Of a DNA stretch of 64,000 nucleotides, positions 12,752 to 24,745 are shown in pieces. A program made the translations under genes and the position numbers. The notes beneath the pieces are model-generated. The model was not told the origin of the DNA and ran no database searches. It saw only the letters and a list, made by a program, of their open reading frames with translations. Positions within the stretch are counted from its first letter, which is position 1. Every line of letters starts with the position of its first letter. The DNA comes from Capitella teleta (Eukaryota; Annelida; Polychaeta; Capitellidae): assembly GCA_000328365.1 (NCBI GenBank), contig KB310511.1, forward strand, positions 32,358 through 96,357. Direction: 5' to 3'.

Positions 12752-12801
12752 NNNNNNNNNNNNNNNNNNNNNNNNNNNNNNNNNNNNNNNNNNNNNNNNN
12801 N
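12752..12801. other. assembly gap (50 N)
   Basis: Fifty N bases interrupt the Ty3/gypsy relic. The length is a round number and probably nominal. Confidence 0.99.
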
Positions 12802-15240
12802 ACTGACGGACAGCATTTCACAAAACATTAACGTTATGATTGACCTTTAGGTTCAGAGAAAATAGAAATGGAACTATTTCGGCCATTTTGTGTCCATAAT
12901 TGTAGTCCTGATGTCATCGCGAATGTTTCAACAGTCAGTCACCATAAATGTTTATTTCACACCTGGAAAAAGAATGAACCACAAACTCTGGCCATTTTGA
13001 ATTGGATTTTAAGCTGTAAAAACTCGATGGTATCGTTCATAATGTAAAGATAATGCTCCAAGCAAACAAAATGGCAAAATTGCTGGATTTCTGGACTTTA
13101 CATAATTGGGTGCGTTATGCTCATCTCCTTCTTCGTCAGGTGGCGCTTGATGCTTGTCACGTTCTCTTGTTTTGGCGCCGTTTTTGTTGTCCTACATTTT
13201 TTTCGAATAATTTGTCTATAAACGTGGTCATCGGAACATTTTGCTATCTTGCCATCAACGTAAGTCCTATTTAACATTGATACAATAAGTAGTAAGGGTA
13301 GTAAGGACTATGTCTTGTCTTGTTTTTGTTTTTGTTTTTGTTTTTGTTTTTTTTTTTTGTTTTTTACACTCAAATATATTATATACATCATTATGATTAT
13401 AATCGGACGGTCGATTCGGTAAAGCCTACCATACGGTCTATCAAATTCCGCATAAATATGGTTGGTAGCCCTATACTGTTGATCAGCAATAGTATAGGGC
13501 TCACTACCAGTAGATATTAATATAATTTAGGGAGACATCGAAGTTTGGGAGAGAGGCTCGTTTGGATTCACAGAATAAAACGTTTCTACGGAAGTCACTA
13601 TCATATTAAAAGAAACAATATATTATACCTTCTACTGATTGACTCAATTCAGGTTGAAGTAAGGGATGTATAACTAATCACTATTCTTATGAAATTAGTA
13701 TCTGCATGACTATAACAAACTGAGTTCGTAATTACGATGGTGCACAATGTACCCTGATGCACCATTGAATTCTTATCGGACCAATGTTTGTGTCCATTTT
13801 AGGCCTTATGTATGTGTTGTTTTAACAAAGGAAAGCATAATTTTACATCAGCTGTATACAAAGCGCCCGCACTCCGTTTTCAGCAGCTGTGACAGAAGCT
13901 CGTAACAGTCCACTGCCTCCGATCTCTTCGTTTTGGTCCAGGCTACAATCGATAATTCGTATTTCGGACATAAGTGATATATTGAATACGAAGTGATACG
14001 TACTGCAATCTCTTAGGAAACGCTAATACGCCATTGCCTGAGCCTGAGCGCTTGCCTCACCGCTGTGTGGCGCCATCTCAGGCGCAGCTGGCGTTCTTAG
14101 TTTCCAAGTTCTCGGTTCCGAATCAAAACATGAAACTTGAAATTTGCATCATTTTTGCGTTATGACCGAGCACATAATATTATGAACATTCGGCTTGAGA
14201 GGAACACTATTCATTTTGCGTCAGTAAAAAGTGCGTTATGACTCCTATCTCTACCATAGCGTGATCACGGACATGGGTTTTCATGCATGATCATGTATGT
14301 TACATTCATGATTTAATCATCAAAAATAATAATAAAAAAACCATACGGGTGCTCTTAGTATATATAACCAATCATATAAAGCCTGTGTACAATATCACAG
14401 GATCCAGTTGAACTCTTGAAAAAAATCCCTATCCCCCTCCATGGCGTGATCACGGACATAGTTTTCATGTATATTACATGATTCAATCAATCTGGAATTA
14501 GCATCAATGCAATCTTTCCAGTGCCCTGAGTTGATATATACCCCATTCAATCATATCCAACCAGTTTACACCTTGCCAGGATGAAATTTGTACTCTAAAA
14601 ATAATCGCTATCTTCCACCATGGTGTGGTCACGGACATGTTTTTGTGCGTGTATATTATATGATTCAATCAATCCAAAATTAGCATCAACACAATTCGAG
14701 GGACTATAGAGACTGTTAAACCGGCTTGATGAATAACGTTATAATTATTAAATGCGCTCATCCAACTTCATTATTTTAATTATACTGGAATGGATTGAAC
14801 GGTCTCGATTTTTTTCACATGCACCCCCAGTTTCGACAATAACATTTTCTTTGCTTCAGCACCATCGGTGTCAAATCTGTTCGTTAACGTATCCTGCGCT
14901 CCTGTGCAGTGTTGGCACTAGGGCGGCTTGACCATAATTATAGGCCTACGACTGGACAACATTTAAAGTACATAATGCCATGGAGGACGAATAATTCGCC
15001 CTCGAGCCGAGAGACATCACCTCGGCTGGTTTCATTTTGCGTGAAGTCGTGAATCACAAGCGTGCGTGTTTTTAATCCTTTATCCTGTTTGGCTCATTTT
15101 TTCTTGTTTCTCTCCCATAGTTATGCATGTAATAATTGTATGATACATGTAGTGCATAGAATAGGTTTAATTGATTACTAATAATTTAATGTTCACAAGC
15201 CTGTAGTATACATATTCACATATACATTCATATATACATG
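12802..15240. other. gene-poor stretch with tandem ~185-bp repeats
   Basis: I see no gene. Three diverged tandem copies beginning near 14245, 14435 and 14613 share GCGTGATCACGGACAT followed by a TTACATGATTCAATCAAT-like block. A TTTTTG run lies at 13318-13358 and a strong hairpin at about 13461-13508. Confidence 0.5.
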
Positions 15241-15259
15241 GAATTTCTTTCAATTGTAG

Positions 15260-18200
15260 ATGTCCTCTTCTTCGTCTACGTGTGGACGTCGTCCGCGGTT
15301 TGTCTCCTACAATTCGACCTCGAATCGACCGTCTGCGTCTTCCTCAACTTCTTCGACTCCACGCATCAATACAACGAAGGGTCCATCGTCGACGTCTTCT
15401 TCCGGGCATCCGGCGAAGAAAAGGTCATCACCCTCTAGCACTGATCTCAGTGAGTTCGAGGGCGATGGATACGATGACCTCAAACGACACCGTAGCGTCG
15501 TGCTTGATTCGGACGACGAAATTCCCAAGGTGGGAGTCTTTATCAGAAACACATAAAATGTCATACATACCCATTAAGAAAGTTTTACGTAAAATGAGGG
15601 CAATTAGAGCTCCAAAAAGGTAGTAACTCGAAAGTGTCGCTTCATCAGTCTTCTTACTCTGCTACATTGACACGTCCCCTATACATATGTAAATCAAATA
15701 AAATGGTCAGTTTTGAATGAGGTAGGAACATTTGAAAACGAGTGCATGGTGTGTGATTCCGAATATATAAGTTTTTTTTGGGGTGTGAGTTGGATAGATG
15801 AGCCCACGAATAAGCATTTGGGAATGTCAGTTGTAACTTGTCGCATGGCGTTTCAATACAATCTCACTGCTTTATTTTCAATTGCTTTTCATTATTATTT
15901 AGGAAATATGCATTAGCGCTACAACCACAACAACAAATCGATCTCTTAATTCATTCATTCATCATTTATTTCACACAAAATACAATACATGTATATATTG
16001 ATATAATTATGATATCATATTTGTGTAGTAAAAAAAAAAAAAAAAAAAAAAAAATGATAATAAAAAAAAAAAACAACAACACCTAAATCTAACAAAAAGT
16101 TAAAAAAGCGAACCTAATGGATACATATATCTTCAAGGGTGTATTCTATTTCATCTCTTGTCAATAGGGGGGACTGAAAATTACTGTCTAAGATGTCCCG
16201 AATGAGGCTAGCTTTAGCTGCTGATTCAGGATCAGAAGGCAAAGTAGAGCATGATTTATTTAAATTGAGGGATGTGATGCTTCTATTGTCTGACGGGAGG
16301 ATGCTAGTGACAGAATTAATAGTGGCGTTTCTGCTATGACGCATTGTACAATGCATACGATGAAATCTATTTAACAGTTGAACTTTCAGAGGAGCAGTGC
16401 CTATTAATGGGGGTAACAAATTGCGATGAGTTCTTAACGGAAGGTTTAGAAGAAAGCGAATCACTCTGTTATATTTCACACATATGTTATCAATGCACGA
16501 CTGACTCAGATTCCATGTCTGCGAACCATAGAACGTCATACAATAGGCTTTTAACAACTTAATTATAACATCAAAACGAACACCTTTAAAATTGGCTTTC
16601 AATGAATTGACGTGAAAAAAATAATCATTGATCTTGCGAGTACTTTCTGGTCCTTCGTCAAGGTCAAAAGAAACAATATTGCCTTAAGCAAAATAATAAG
16701 TTGATACTTGTTCCACAAGATGTAACCGAATATCACCCTGAATTTTCTCTTATATAGCGGATTAATAACTCCCCTGGACGAAGACTAAGATTGGCCAGGG
16801 CTCTAGCTCAAATAAAAATAACAATTAAAGAACAGTAAAAGGGTAAAAAGAAAGCGCTGCTGGTTATCATAGCAACAATATGTCAATGCATGGCATCTGT
16901 GCTTTAACTGTGATCCTTAACTAAGATGAAAGCATGAATGCAACCACCTCATGCCATCTGAGACGGACTCGAAATCCCGTGCCAGCTAATTGCAAATGAA
17001 GTTACTCGGTGCTCCAATAAAGGCAGTGCATGGGGCTATCAAAAATCACGATGATCTCAACTTAATGATTGGTTTGATTATACACGTACAGCAAATGATG
17101 TATAATGTACCCAATGAGTTGTACACGGTATTATACACATTGAATACCAATTTAATTCACGATATCAAATAGATACACACTAGATAACTTGAGTCTCTTA
17201 ATTGGAAACTAAGGGTTGACACTCCCGAAGAGGTGTCCTCTGCCCTCATAGGCTTGTGTCCTGAAAGCAGGTGTCCTCTTCTTGTACAGGAACGATGACA
17301 CTTGGGCATCAGGAGCATGCATGTCTACTGGGGTGGGTTTGGTTATGCGTCAGTAGGTCCCGACCCGTGGACAAAATACTTCGAACAAATGCATATGTCA
17401 CTCGGTCGTCGGGGAAGTTTTCACGCTTTCAAGCTTTCACCCATGTTTGGCACTTGGCCTGGCACGACGGAAACCAAATTAAATAGTATTATACAACCCA
17501 TCAATGCATCCTCTGCAGGTTTCTTACCTCATCTGCAGTGCTGTATAGTGTATGCTCTATGTAATGATTCACTGGCATTTTTCAGTATTGTCAACATAGG
17601 TACATGTATAACGTGAATTGAGCGAAAAGAAAACTGCATCTATCGAGCGCCGCACGTTAACCGATGCCATCTTCGCTTGTTAAATGTCCCACCACAGAGA
17701 TACTGTATCTCTGTGTGTCCCACCAAAACTGCGTCTGCTCTTTAACTATATATGCTCTGCGTAGATTTAAGTACACCGATGGTTTTTTCTTCTTAATATA
17801 TATTCCGCGCCAATTAACGGTTTGGGCTTTATTTTTAAAAACATGACCTTAAAATCTTAGTACTTGTGTCTTCGATAATTCCGTTTGATCGAATATTTAT
17901 TCTTCTTGTACCCCCTCACCCTATAATGAATGACTTCAGGAATCCTTTAATCACACAGGTGTTTATGAGTGTCGTGTGGCGAGCAGGCCAGCTCAGCGTC
18001 GCCTACTACGACGTGAATTCTTCGCAATTACACTTGATGCCTGACACGCTGGATTCATGGCACGACCACCACATCATGACCACAGGTGAATTACTGGCTC
18101 ATATGAGAGAAATATAACTCAGCGCATATCACTCTTACAGTGCTGAAGCAGGTTCAACCAACTTGCATTATCGTCAGCTCCAAGCAGGATGATAACTTTG

Positions 18201-21200
18201 TTAGAATGCTAAAGCATGCCAGTTGCAGTGAGTGCACGCTCCTTGAGGTTACGGATACGGTGTTTATAATGCCCTCTCTCAGACGAAACAGAGTCAACGC
18301 CAAGCGTTGGATCAGACACCTCGTTCTCTGATATCTCAGCATCCAGGCCCTCAATCGTTGATCTTGTTCCCAGCTCTGATTTCCGTGAGTTTTGCCGCTT
18401 TTGTAACATAGTATTGGCGATTGCAGCAAAAAAATTCTATCAGATCCCGTATCGTGCAAGCAGAGATTGTTTGCTTTGAAATTGTCTTCTATGCCATCAC
18501 ATTTCACTGTTGCCGAGAAGAAAATGTACATAAATTCCCTGATTCCGATGGACAATGAACGAATGGTCAGTTTTCCATAATATGTATGACCAAATTCTGA
18601 CGTTGCCATAGATACAAGCAGGAGGAGCGCTCATGAAGTACGTCGACAAACTCCGCGTTGGAGTTGAACTAGAAAGCAATCGAGTTCGCGTGCCTGTCTT
18701 GAATATCAGCGTATTTTCTCTGTTGAGTACAAACGCGAATTTAGTATTATTTCACAATCCTTGCATATTACTTTACACAGGGATAACCTTATGATGTTGG
18801 ATAAGAATGCATTCAGGTATATTACTTTTAGAACAATACAGCACTATGAAATAAGAGGCAAGTCGCACGATATAATTTGCCATTATCTTCATAACAGAAG
18901 CCGTTATACATGTATCGAAGATGATGACATGAAATCAAACATACTAAATTTATCAACTGACGTTCCACAGGGTTCCAATCTTGGTCCCTTTTTATTTCTG
19001 ATAAAAAGTGGGCCAAAAGTAGTGCATCTATTCCATGTTAAAAACCAGGCGATGGCCTCTCGTACTATGACCGAGTATTGTAGAGCAGCGAGTATTTGTG
19101 CGACTCTCTCCTATTCCGTGGTTCTTGTTTTGTTCTGTTTGCTCCTTTTCCTTTTAGTTCCTTTTCTATATATTATTTTCAATTCTTAAGACTGCTCTGT
19201 TTATTCCACTATTACTGACCTCTCGTCCCCTCTTTTCCCTTCTTTCACTCCTTTCTCCTTTTACCTCATTATCATCCCTTTGTTTGCATTCTTATGTGGG
19301 ATTTATAGTTGCCACTTGTACTTCTTTGTAGTTCTTTTATTTTACGTTTTTCATTATCCTTAGCACAGTTTTAATGTACATTTTCAAATTTCTGAAATGT
19401 ATGATACTTATATATATTATTCTATTTTTTGTATAACTGGTGTTTTAGGTGGCTGGCACGCCAGCGATCTCTCCGGGAACATAGTGCCAGTTTCCATGCA
19501 TACGAGTATTTGTAAATTGTTTCGTCCAGTTGTAATATTGTAATTGTAATTTACTTTTTTCTCTGTTTATTCTATTTTGTGTGTGCATTCATTATTATGA
19601 CTTGTTCTATCGTATATAGCGTGCTGCAGATATTCCAAAGTTATTCCCATCCGTCCGCATACAAAGCAGGCAGTAGCAAAGAAGGTCTAAGTTTATATGG
19701 GATGCAATTATTATTGCCACCAATATGCGTGGAACATTTAGTTTTATTCTGCAGGAATCCTAAACCAGTGTAAATCGAAGCCAGGTCATCAGTTGCTGCG
19801 GTAAGATTCCAAATGCATTGCAGAGGAAGCAATACCGTTGTCGTCTTTAGATCCTGGTTTCTTCAGCCAAGCAGAGATCTGGAAACATTGACTCAGAGAC
19901 ACAACGCCGTCGCTTTCCTTAGCAGTGCTGCTAACATCGAAATGACATCCGCGATGTCCAGTTGCATAGGGAACGTCACAGATGTATCGGTCAGTGAAAT
20001 ATCAAGATCCGGGACGACTATCATTCTTATTCATGTTCTAGAGAATTCTCACCCGAATGACGAAAGCTGAAGCCTCGATTACCGACTGGAAGAACATTTA
20101 CAAGGTGCTTATGCGACTGAAGATTTTGTATTTGCGTGTCACAACCATTGCAGACCGTGTATGCTATCATCAACATCGCTGATATATGCTCATCTTGCGA
20201 CGCCGATGTGGATATCCTAATCGAGGTTGGGCTTTGGGCTGCATCGATGTTTCGTTGATAGTTTTTTTTTTTTTTTCACAGTTGAAATCGTGTGTGAACG
20301 AAGATTTGTATTGCATTGCTGAGCTCATCAGCAGCACTGTATGAAGAATAATGATTTGGGATTAATAAAGCCAAAATTATTGAGGATTTTAGGTAGATTT
20401 TGACGAATCCGCAGCACAAAATCGATTCAAAGTCAAGTTATCCGTCAATGATAAATTGGATGAATGTTTGTGATTTTGAATTATTGAGGAGGCATCTGTT
20501 GATGGTCTTATTTCTTTTTGAAGTAAACAGAACATACAGCGGATTGCCCGACTTCATGACCAAAGTGGCAAGCAGAGAGCTGGATAAACTCAACGACCCA
20601 ATAAAGGAATGCAATGTCATCTACCTACCACAGGTGAATGCGCGATAATTTGAGGCATTGTAACACCGAGGGTTTGTTTGAAATTCCAGCTTGGATATCT
20701 GCTGGCGATTCCAGCGGCGCAAGTTGACAAAGGTGATAACAATTACGACATTGAGAATCTGGAATTTACGGTGGATTATTGTAACGATAAATTTATCTTT
20801 ATGCAATCTAAAATGTTACAGTTTCTGTCCAATAACATGCTACACTACCGATCAGCCAACACCAAGGGTTAGTATTTATATACAAGTGCACCCTCTATGA
20901 ACAAATCTAGCTGTTTCAGAGTTAGACAGTGTTCTTGGGGACATACAGTGCGAGATCATTGATAAGTATATCAAATTAAAAAATATGACGTTCACTTAAT
21001 ATTGGCATTTGCACATATTGAGACAAGCATCTTGCACAAATTGCAAGACAAGATTCTTCTTCAATCTCAGCTTCTGATCAGAGCTGTTCAGCTCTGCGCT
21101 CAACTCGATTGGTAAAGGCAATTTTAAAACTTGGAAAGTCATTAAAAATATGACTACCAGTTTGCTGAGTTTTGCTTGTTGTGCAAAGAACTACAACTAC

Positions 21201-23949
21201 TGCAGGCCAGAAATAGTGGCAGACCAGGATTACTCCATCGTTGAAGGGCGGTGAGGTTGCCATCATGCACCATCCGCTTATGAAATTAGTCATGTTCCAT
21301 GCAGACACCCACTGCAAGAACTGTGTCGTTCCCCTTTTGTTCCGAATAATTTCGAATCCGGTAACAATTCAAGCAAAGTCAAAGTGTTCACTGGGCCAAA
21401 CGCGAGCGGGAAAAGCGTTTATTTGAAACAGGTATAGAACGCGTCCTCCATATTTCATTACAATACATTTGAGATGACAGGTTGCGCTGATTGTGTACAT
21501 GGCCCACATCGGCTGCTTCGTGCCGGCGAAGGAAGCCAAGATCCAACCGACTGACCGAGTCTTCACGCATGTTCAGGGCACGGAGAGTGTCTCGACAGAG
21601 ATGTCCTCGTTCATGATGGAGCTAAATCAAGTAGGATGCTGTTTCTGCATGGCCGTCACTCAAATCATGTGTGGCAAAATTTCAAGAATGCTGGTTGTGT
21701 ATAAAAAGTTTACCTACAAATCCAAAGGATATTTTCTTAACAATTTTACTGTAGTAGTGTGGATGACCTTTATAACCTATCGGTTGTAAGTAACTTGTAA
21801 CCTAGTGTATATACTATACATGTAGTTCCACAGCCCCATGTACCTTGGTTATATGCTTTTCATTATTCTGTCTTAGATGACTCAAGCAGTGAGATACGCG
21901 ACGGTCAACTCATTGGTCATCATGGATGAGTTCGGTCGAGGGACAAACAGGGTGAGGAGACGGAAATATTGGGACCTTTTATTAATCACTGAGTGAACAA
22001 AGTGGTGATTGTCTGAATGGAGACATGACCGATAAAGGAGCAGCTGTAAGCTATACAGCGAGCTCATTAGAAGCATATATTTATATAAGTTTTGGACAAC
22101 CTAATATTAAAAAACAACAGTATTGCGTATTTTGGGGCATTGAGTTTTGTTTGTGAATTTTCACTGTAACTGTTATAATTCTAATTCTAATTATAATTGT
22201 GTTCATGCAAGTAAATCGTAATTTGATAGCGTGGTCGCCTCGTCCAACGAAAAGCCACATTTTGGCTGAACGAATAGAGTTTTTGTCGTGTGAATACGTT
22301 TCATTTCTAGAACGACGGAGAAGCGTTGCTGACCAGTTGCATCAATCACTTCTTGACAAAGGGTCGCAGGGCTTGCCCTCACGTCTTAGTTTCGACCCAT
22401 TTTCACAGCCTTTTCGAGAGGAAACTGATCATCAAATCCGACCTTCTCAGCTTCCAGGTAAAAAGTATAAGAACGTTTTCTAGTTATTGTTTTACATGAA
22501 GCAAGTGGAGGAAATATGAACAGTTTCTTCGTTTTATTTTACCAGCAACCGAATTATTTTTTTCTCGATGCCTGTGGGAAAACTCAGCTTTCCCGCAGCC
22601 GCAAATAATTATGAACGCTCAAACATGCAATGCGTATTGGCCTTGCAGGGCGATGGATAATGTTGCGTGCCTGCGTTTTTCACTCTCACATAATTTGGAA
22701 CGTCAAAAACAAATTGTTAATTAGCTGGCTCCACAGACACAGCCGTCTGAGGAGACTGAGCGTTATTAGTAGGTCTACTGAGTTTTACCGCTAACGAAGT
22801 TATAATTTTGTTTTGACATGATCGTAATCTTGCACATTATTTTTATCTATCAAACGCGCGGAGAAGAAAGGACTTGACGCTGGTTACCATGGCAACGATG
22901 CGTCGTTACTATATGATTATGATATATTTTGTTTGTGAATCGGTGCAATATTAATACAATGGCTAATCTGGAATGAAACATGCATAAACTTCTGGGATCA
23001 TATACCGGAACTAGTGAACAAAAGGCTTTTTGGTTCGGAAAAGTCGTGAGCTGGCATGCGTGCAGTTCATTTATTACAAGGGTGAAATCGTTTTGATGAA
23101 GCGAATAATTATAGACTTGTTTCGTATGGTCGGTGTCAGTTTTATTGCCAATAAATTGTAAATGTCACATGTTTTATGCATTGCATCGTCCGGCAGGTGT
23201 AACGGTAGACCTGGTTGAATATTAAGTCGAAGTAGAGGGAATTGAAATAATTTTGTTATTTTAAATTTTAACTGATTCTTAATTAGCATTGCCATTGATA
23301 TTCCAGTTTGAGCACTCTGCGTTGAAGTTGTAATTGTAGGTGTTCTAATTCAATTTCATATTCTATCATGCTCTTGAAAAGGTCAGTACTGAGATCGTCA
23401 CTTTATACTGTTTCATACGTAATTTAGTTGAGATATTTAAATGTCATAAATTTATAAGAGACGGTTTACATGTAAATGTTCAATGGTAACATGATGTTGT
23501 ATGACCCTGAGCATACTCTTTATAGCAGTCATCCTTTCTAGACTTTAGAGGTTCACATCGAGGGAGAGGAGTTGGTGTTTCTCTACCAAGTAGTGAATGG
23601 GGTCGCTCGTCGTAGCTACGCCTGCCACATCGCTGGACTCGCTGGCTTACCAGCGGAGGTAGTACAACGAGGCTCAGAGGTAACAAAGCCTGCAATTGTA
23701 TGCCCACCAACAGTGCTTATTTGGAGTTTAGGTCTTCAATCTTGTTCAAAGAAACGAGCCCGTTCTGCAGTATGGACGAAAAAACGATGAAGTGAAAAGG
23801 TGAGCTGTGTGTGTAACATTCTCTGATTTGACGGTCTTATTAGGTGTGAGGCTGTTGTGACGAAGTTTTTGAAGCTTGATCTAAATATGGAATCGGCTGA
23901 TATTAGGAAGTTTTTACAGGATTCTGTTATTTCAATAATTGATGATTGA
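15260..23949 (+). CDS. MSH5: MSH5, meiotic MutS homologue (27 coding exons)
   Basis: MSH5 pairs with MSH4 as the MutS-gamma clamp, which stabilises recombination intermediates for meiotic crossovers. I placed the exons by alignment to remembered human MSH5: 15260-15529, 17959-18085, 18141-18227, 18283-18384, 18444-18565, 18612-18721, 18781-18816, 19620-19699, 19755-19800, 19851-19989, 20042-20104, 20154-20225, 20282-20338, 20393-20465, 20524-20633, 20690-20770, 20822-20867, 20920-20965, 21023-21111, 21161-21250, 21305-21431, 21481-21630, 21877-21951, 22311-22457, 23542-23679, 23732-23799, 23844-23949. The product is about 885 residues (human 834). GPNASGKS (Walker A, about 646-653), [11 protein letters not shown] (Walker B, about 721) and [10 protein letters not shown] are intact. 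The Ser-rich N-terminus is not conserved. The start ATG directly follows an acceptor-like TTTCAATTGTAG. Two junctions are irregular: a GG donor at 19700, and a one-base phase mismatch between the exons ending 20965 and starting 21023. Confidence 0.95.
15530..17958 (+). other. MSH5 intron 1 (2.4 kb) with LINE insert
   Basis: Donor GTGGGA follows codon 90 and the acceptor is TCACACAG, phase 0. It contains the LINE fragment at 16020-16680, an RFX-like motif at 16863-16876 and an unexplained open segment at about 17302-17480. The other long introns are 18817-19619, 21631-21876, 21952-22310 and 22458-23541. The remaining 21 introns are 44-59 bp. Confidence 0.8.
16020..16680 (-). mobile_element. 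LINE 3' fragment in MSH5 intron 1
   Basis: A 162-codon minus-strand frame (16602-16114) encodes a LINE ORF2 C-terminus, with [18 protein letters not shown] and [20 protein letters not shown], which follow the polymerase domain in this class. It ends near an A/T-rich tail at 16030-16080 (poly-T on the plus strand), consistent with 3'-end insertion in minus orientation. The 5' part is missing. Related fragments are at 42330-43060 and 62595-63430. Confidence 0.75.
18825..19005 (+). mobile_element. LINE reverse transcriptase fragment in an MSH5 intron
   Basis: The frame reads [19 protein letters not shown] and then [15 protein letters not shown], the polymerase block just before the catalytic YxDD of Jockey/CR1-type elements. 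The copy stops before YxDD and runs directly into a solo Tc1/mariner-like end. Confidence 0.8.
19006..19045 (+). mobile_element. solo end of the Tc1/mariner-like element
   Basis: AGTGGGCCAAAAGTAGTGCA matches the left terminal repeat of the element at 9401-10529, but no matching right end follows. It abuts the truncated LINE, so it either broke that element or was captured with it. Confidence 0.6.
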
Positions 23950-23974
23950 ATTTCGTGAATTAACGATCAGTTTA

Positions 23975-23980
23975 AATAAA
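23975..23980 (+). promoter_or_regulatory. MSH5 polyadenylation signal
   Basis: AATAAA lies 26 bases after the MSH5 stop codon, which would give a very short 3'UTR. A second AATAAA at 24187-24192 overlaps the stop of a possible alternative last exon. Confidence 0.55.
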
Positions 23981-24098
23981 CATATCCTTCGTTTTGTTTG
24001 TTTGATATGGTTGTTTATCTTTGCTCTTATAAGCTCGTATTTCAGGAAATGAATTTGGTGTAATTTACATTCTCTCAATTCACGTTTTGGCTTGACAG

Positions 24099-24191
24099 CA
24101 GCGTCGAAATGGTAGCTTCGACTATGTCATCGGTAAACCGCGCCGGCCTTCCTCGCCACCACACACACCGCAGAAGTCTACCACAAAATAA
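24099..24191 (+). CDS. possible alternative last exon of MSH5
   Basis: After an acceptor (CACGTTTTGGCTTGACAG) a phase-0 frame of 30 codons reads QRRNGSFDYVIGKPRRP and ends at a TAA overlapping AATAAA. It could join a phase-0 donor (GTTATT, 23926) inside the last MSH5 exon, replacing the final seven residues with a basic, proline-rich tail. The donor is weak, so this is tentative; it may instead be the end of another transcript. Confidence 0.3.
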   Translation, partial: QRRNGSFDYVIGKPRRPSSPPHTPQKSTTK

Positions 24192-24312
24192 AGTTTGAAC
24201 TTAAACTTGCCTTGAAGTGCATAGAGAGATGCTGAACAATATTTTACAAGCCACGAAAAGCTGCATCATTCGAGTATAAATAAAAAAATGTCTGTTTTGT
24301 GCATTGAGCGAT

Positions 24313-24745
24313 TCCCAGATAGCATTCAAGTGTCATTGTGATACCTATTTCGTGGCACAATTTGCCACATAAGTGAAAAAAAGCCGCCACAATTGTACAA
24401 TAATGCCCATCACAAAGCCATCACTTAAAAAAAAAATAAATAAAAAAAAAAAAAAAAATAGATTGCAGATGTGAACACAGATATGGCAAATAAAGATACA
24501 AGTGTGGCAGTTTATTTAGCGGATTAACCAAAACGATCGGCGATAACAAAAGTGTAATGGCACAAATGGGCACACATGTGGCGATTTTTCAATTGTTTAC
24601 ATAAAGGATTAGGGGATTGGGCCTCACATGTGGCGATAAATGGTTCCTTTGAAGTCATTAGGTGATTGTTCACTCAAGAGATAAGACCCTGAATGCAGGT
24701 TTGAATGACAGAAATTGACACATATCCTGCAGCGATCCTGCATTG
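24313..24745 (-). mobile_element. CCCAGATAGC-end repeat, copy 1
   Basis: The segment is the reverse complement of blocks at 41745-42315 and 57505-58061 (shared: GCCACAATTGTACAATAATG, CATGTGGCGATAAATG). Its outer end CCCAGATAGCATTCAAGTGT recurs inverted at 58061. The family has no coding capacity and is probably a non-autonomous DNA transposon; I cannot give the superfamily. Confidence 0.65.

Noticed and set aside
15282-15623. 113-codon plus-strand frame over M SH5 exon 1
   Set aside because: Another frame gives the MSH5 N-terminus that joins exon 2 in phase; this one is a shadow.
18761-19189. 142-codon plus-strand frame as one gene
   Set aside because: It is a chance read-through of the 36-nt MSH5 exon, a LINE fragment and a mariner end.
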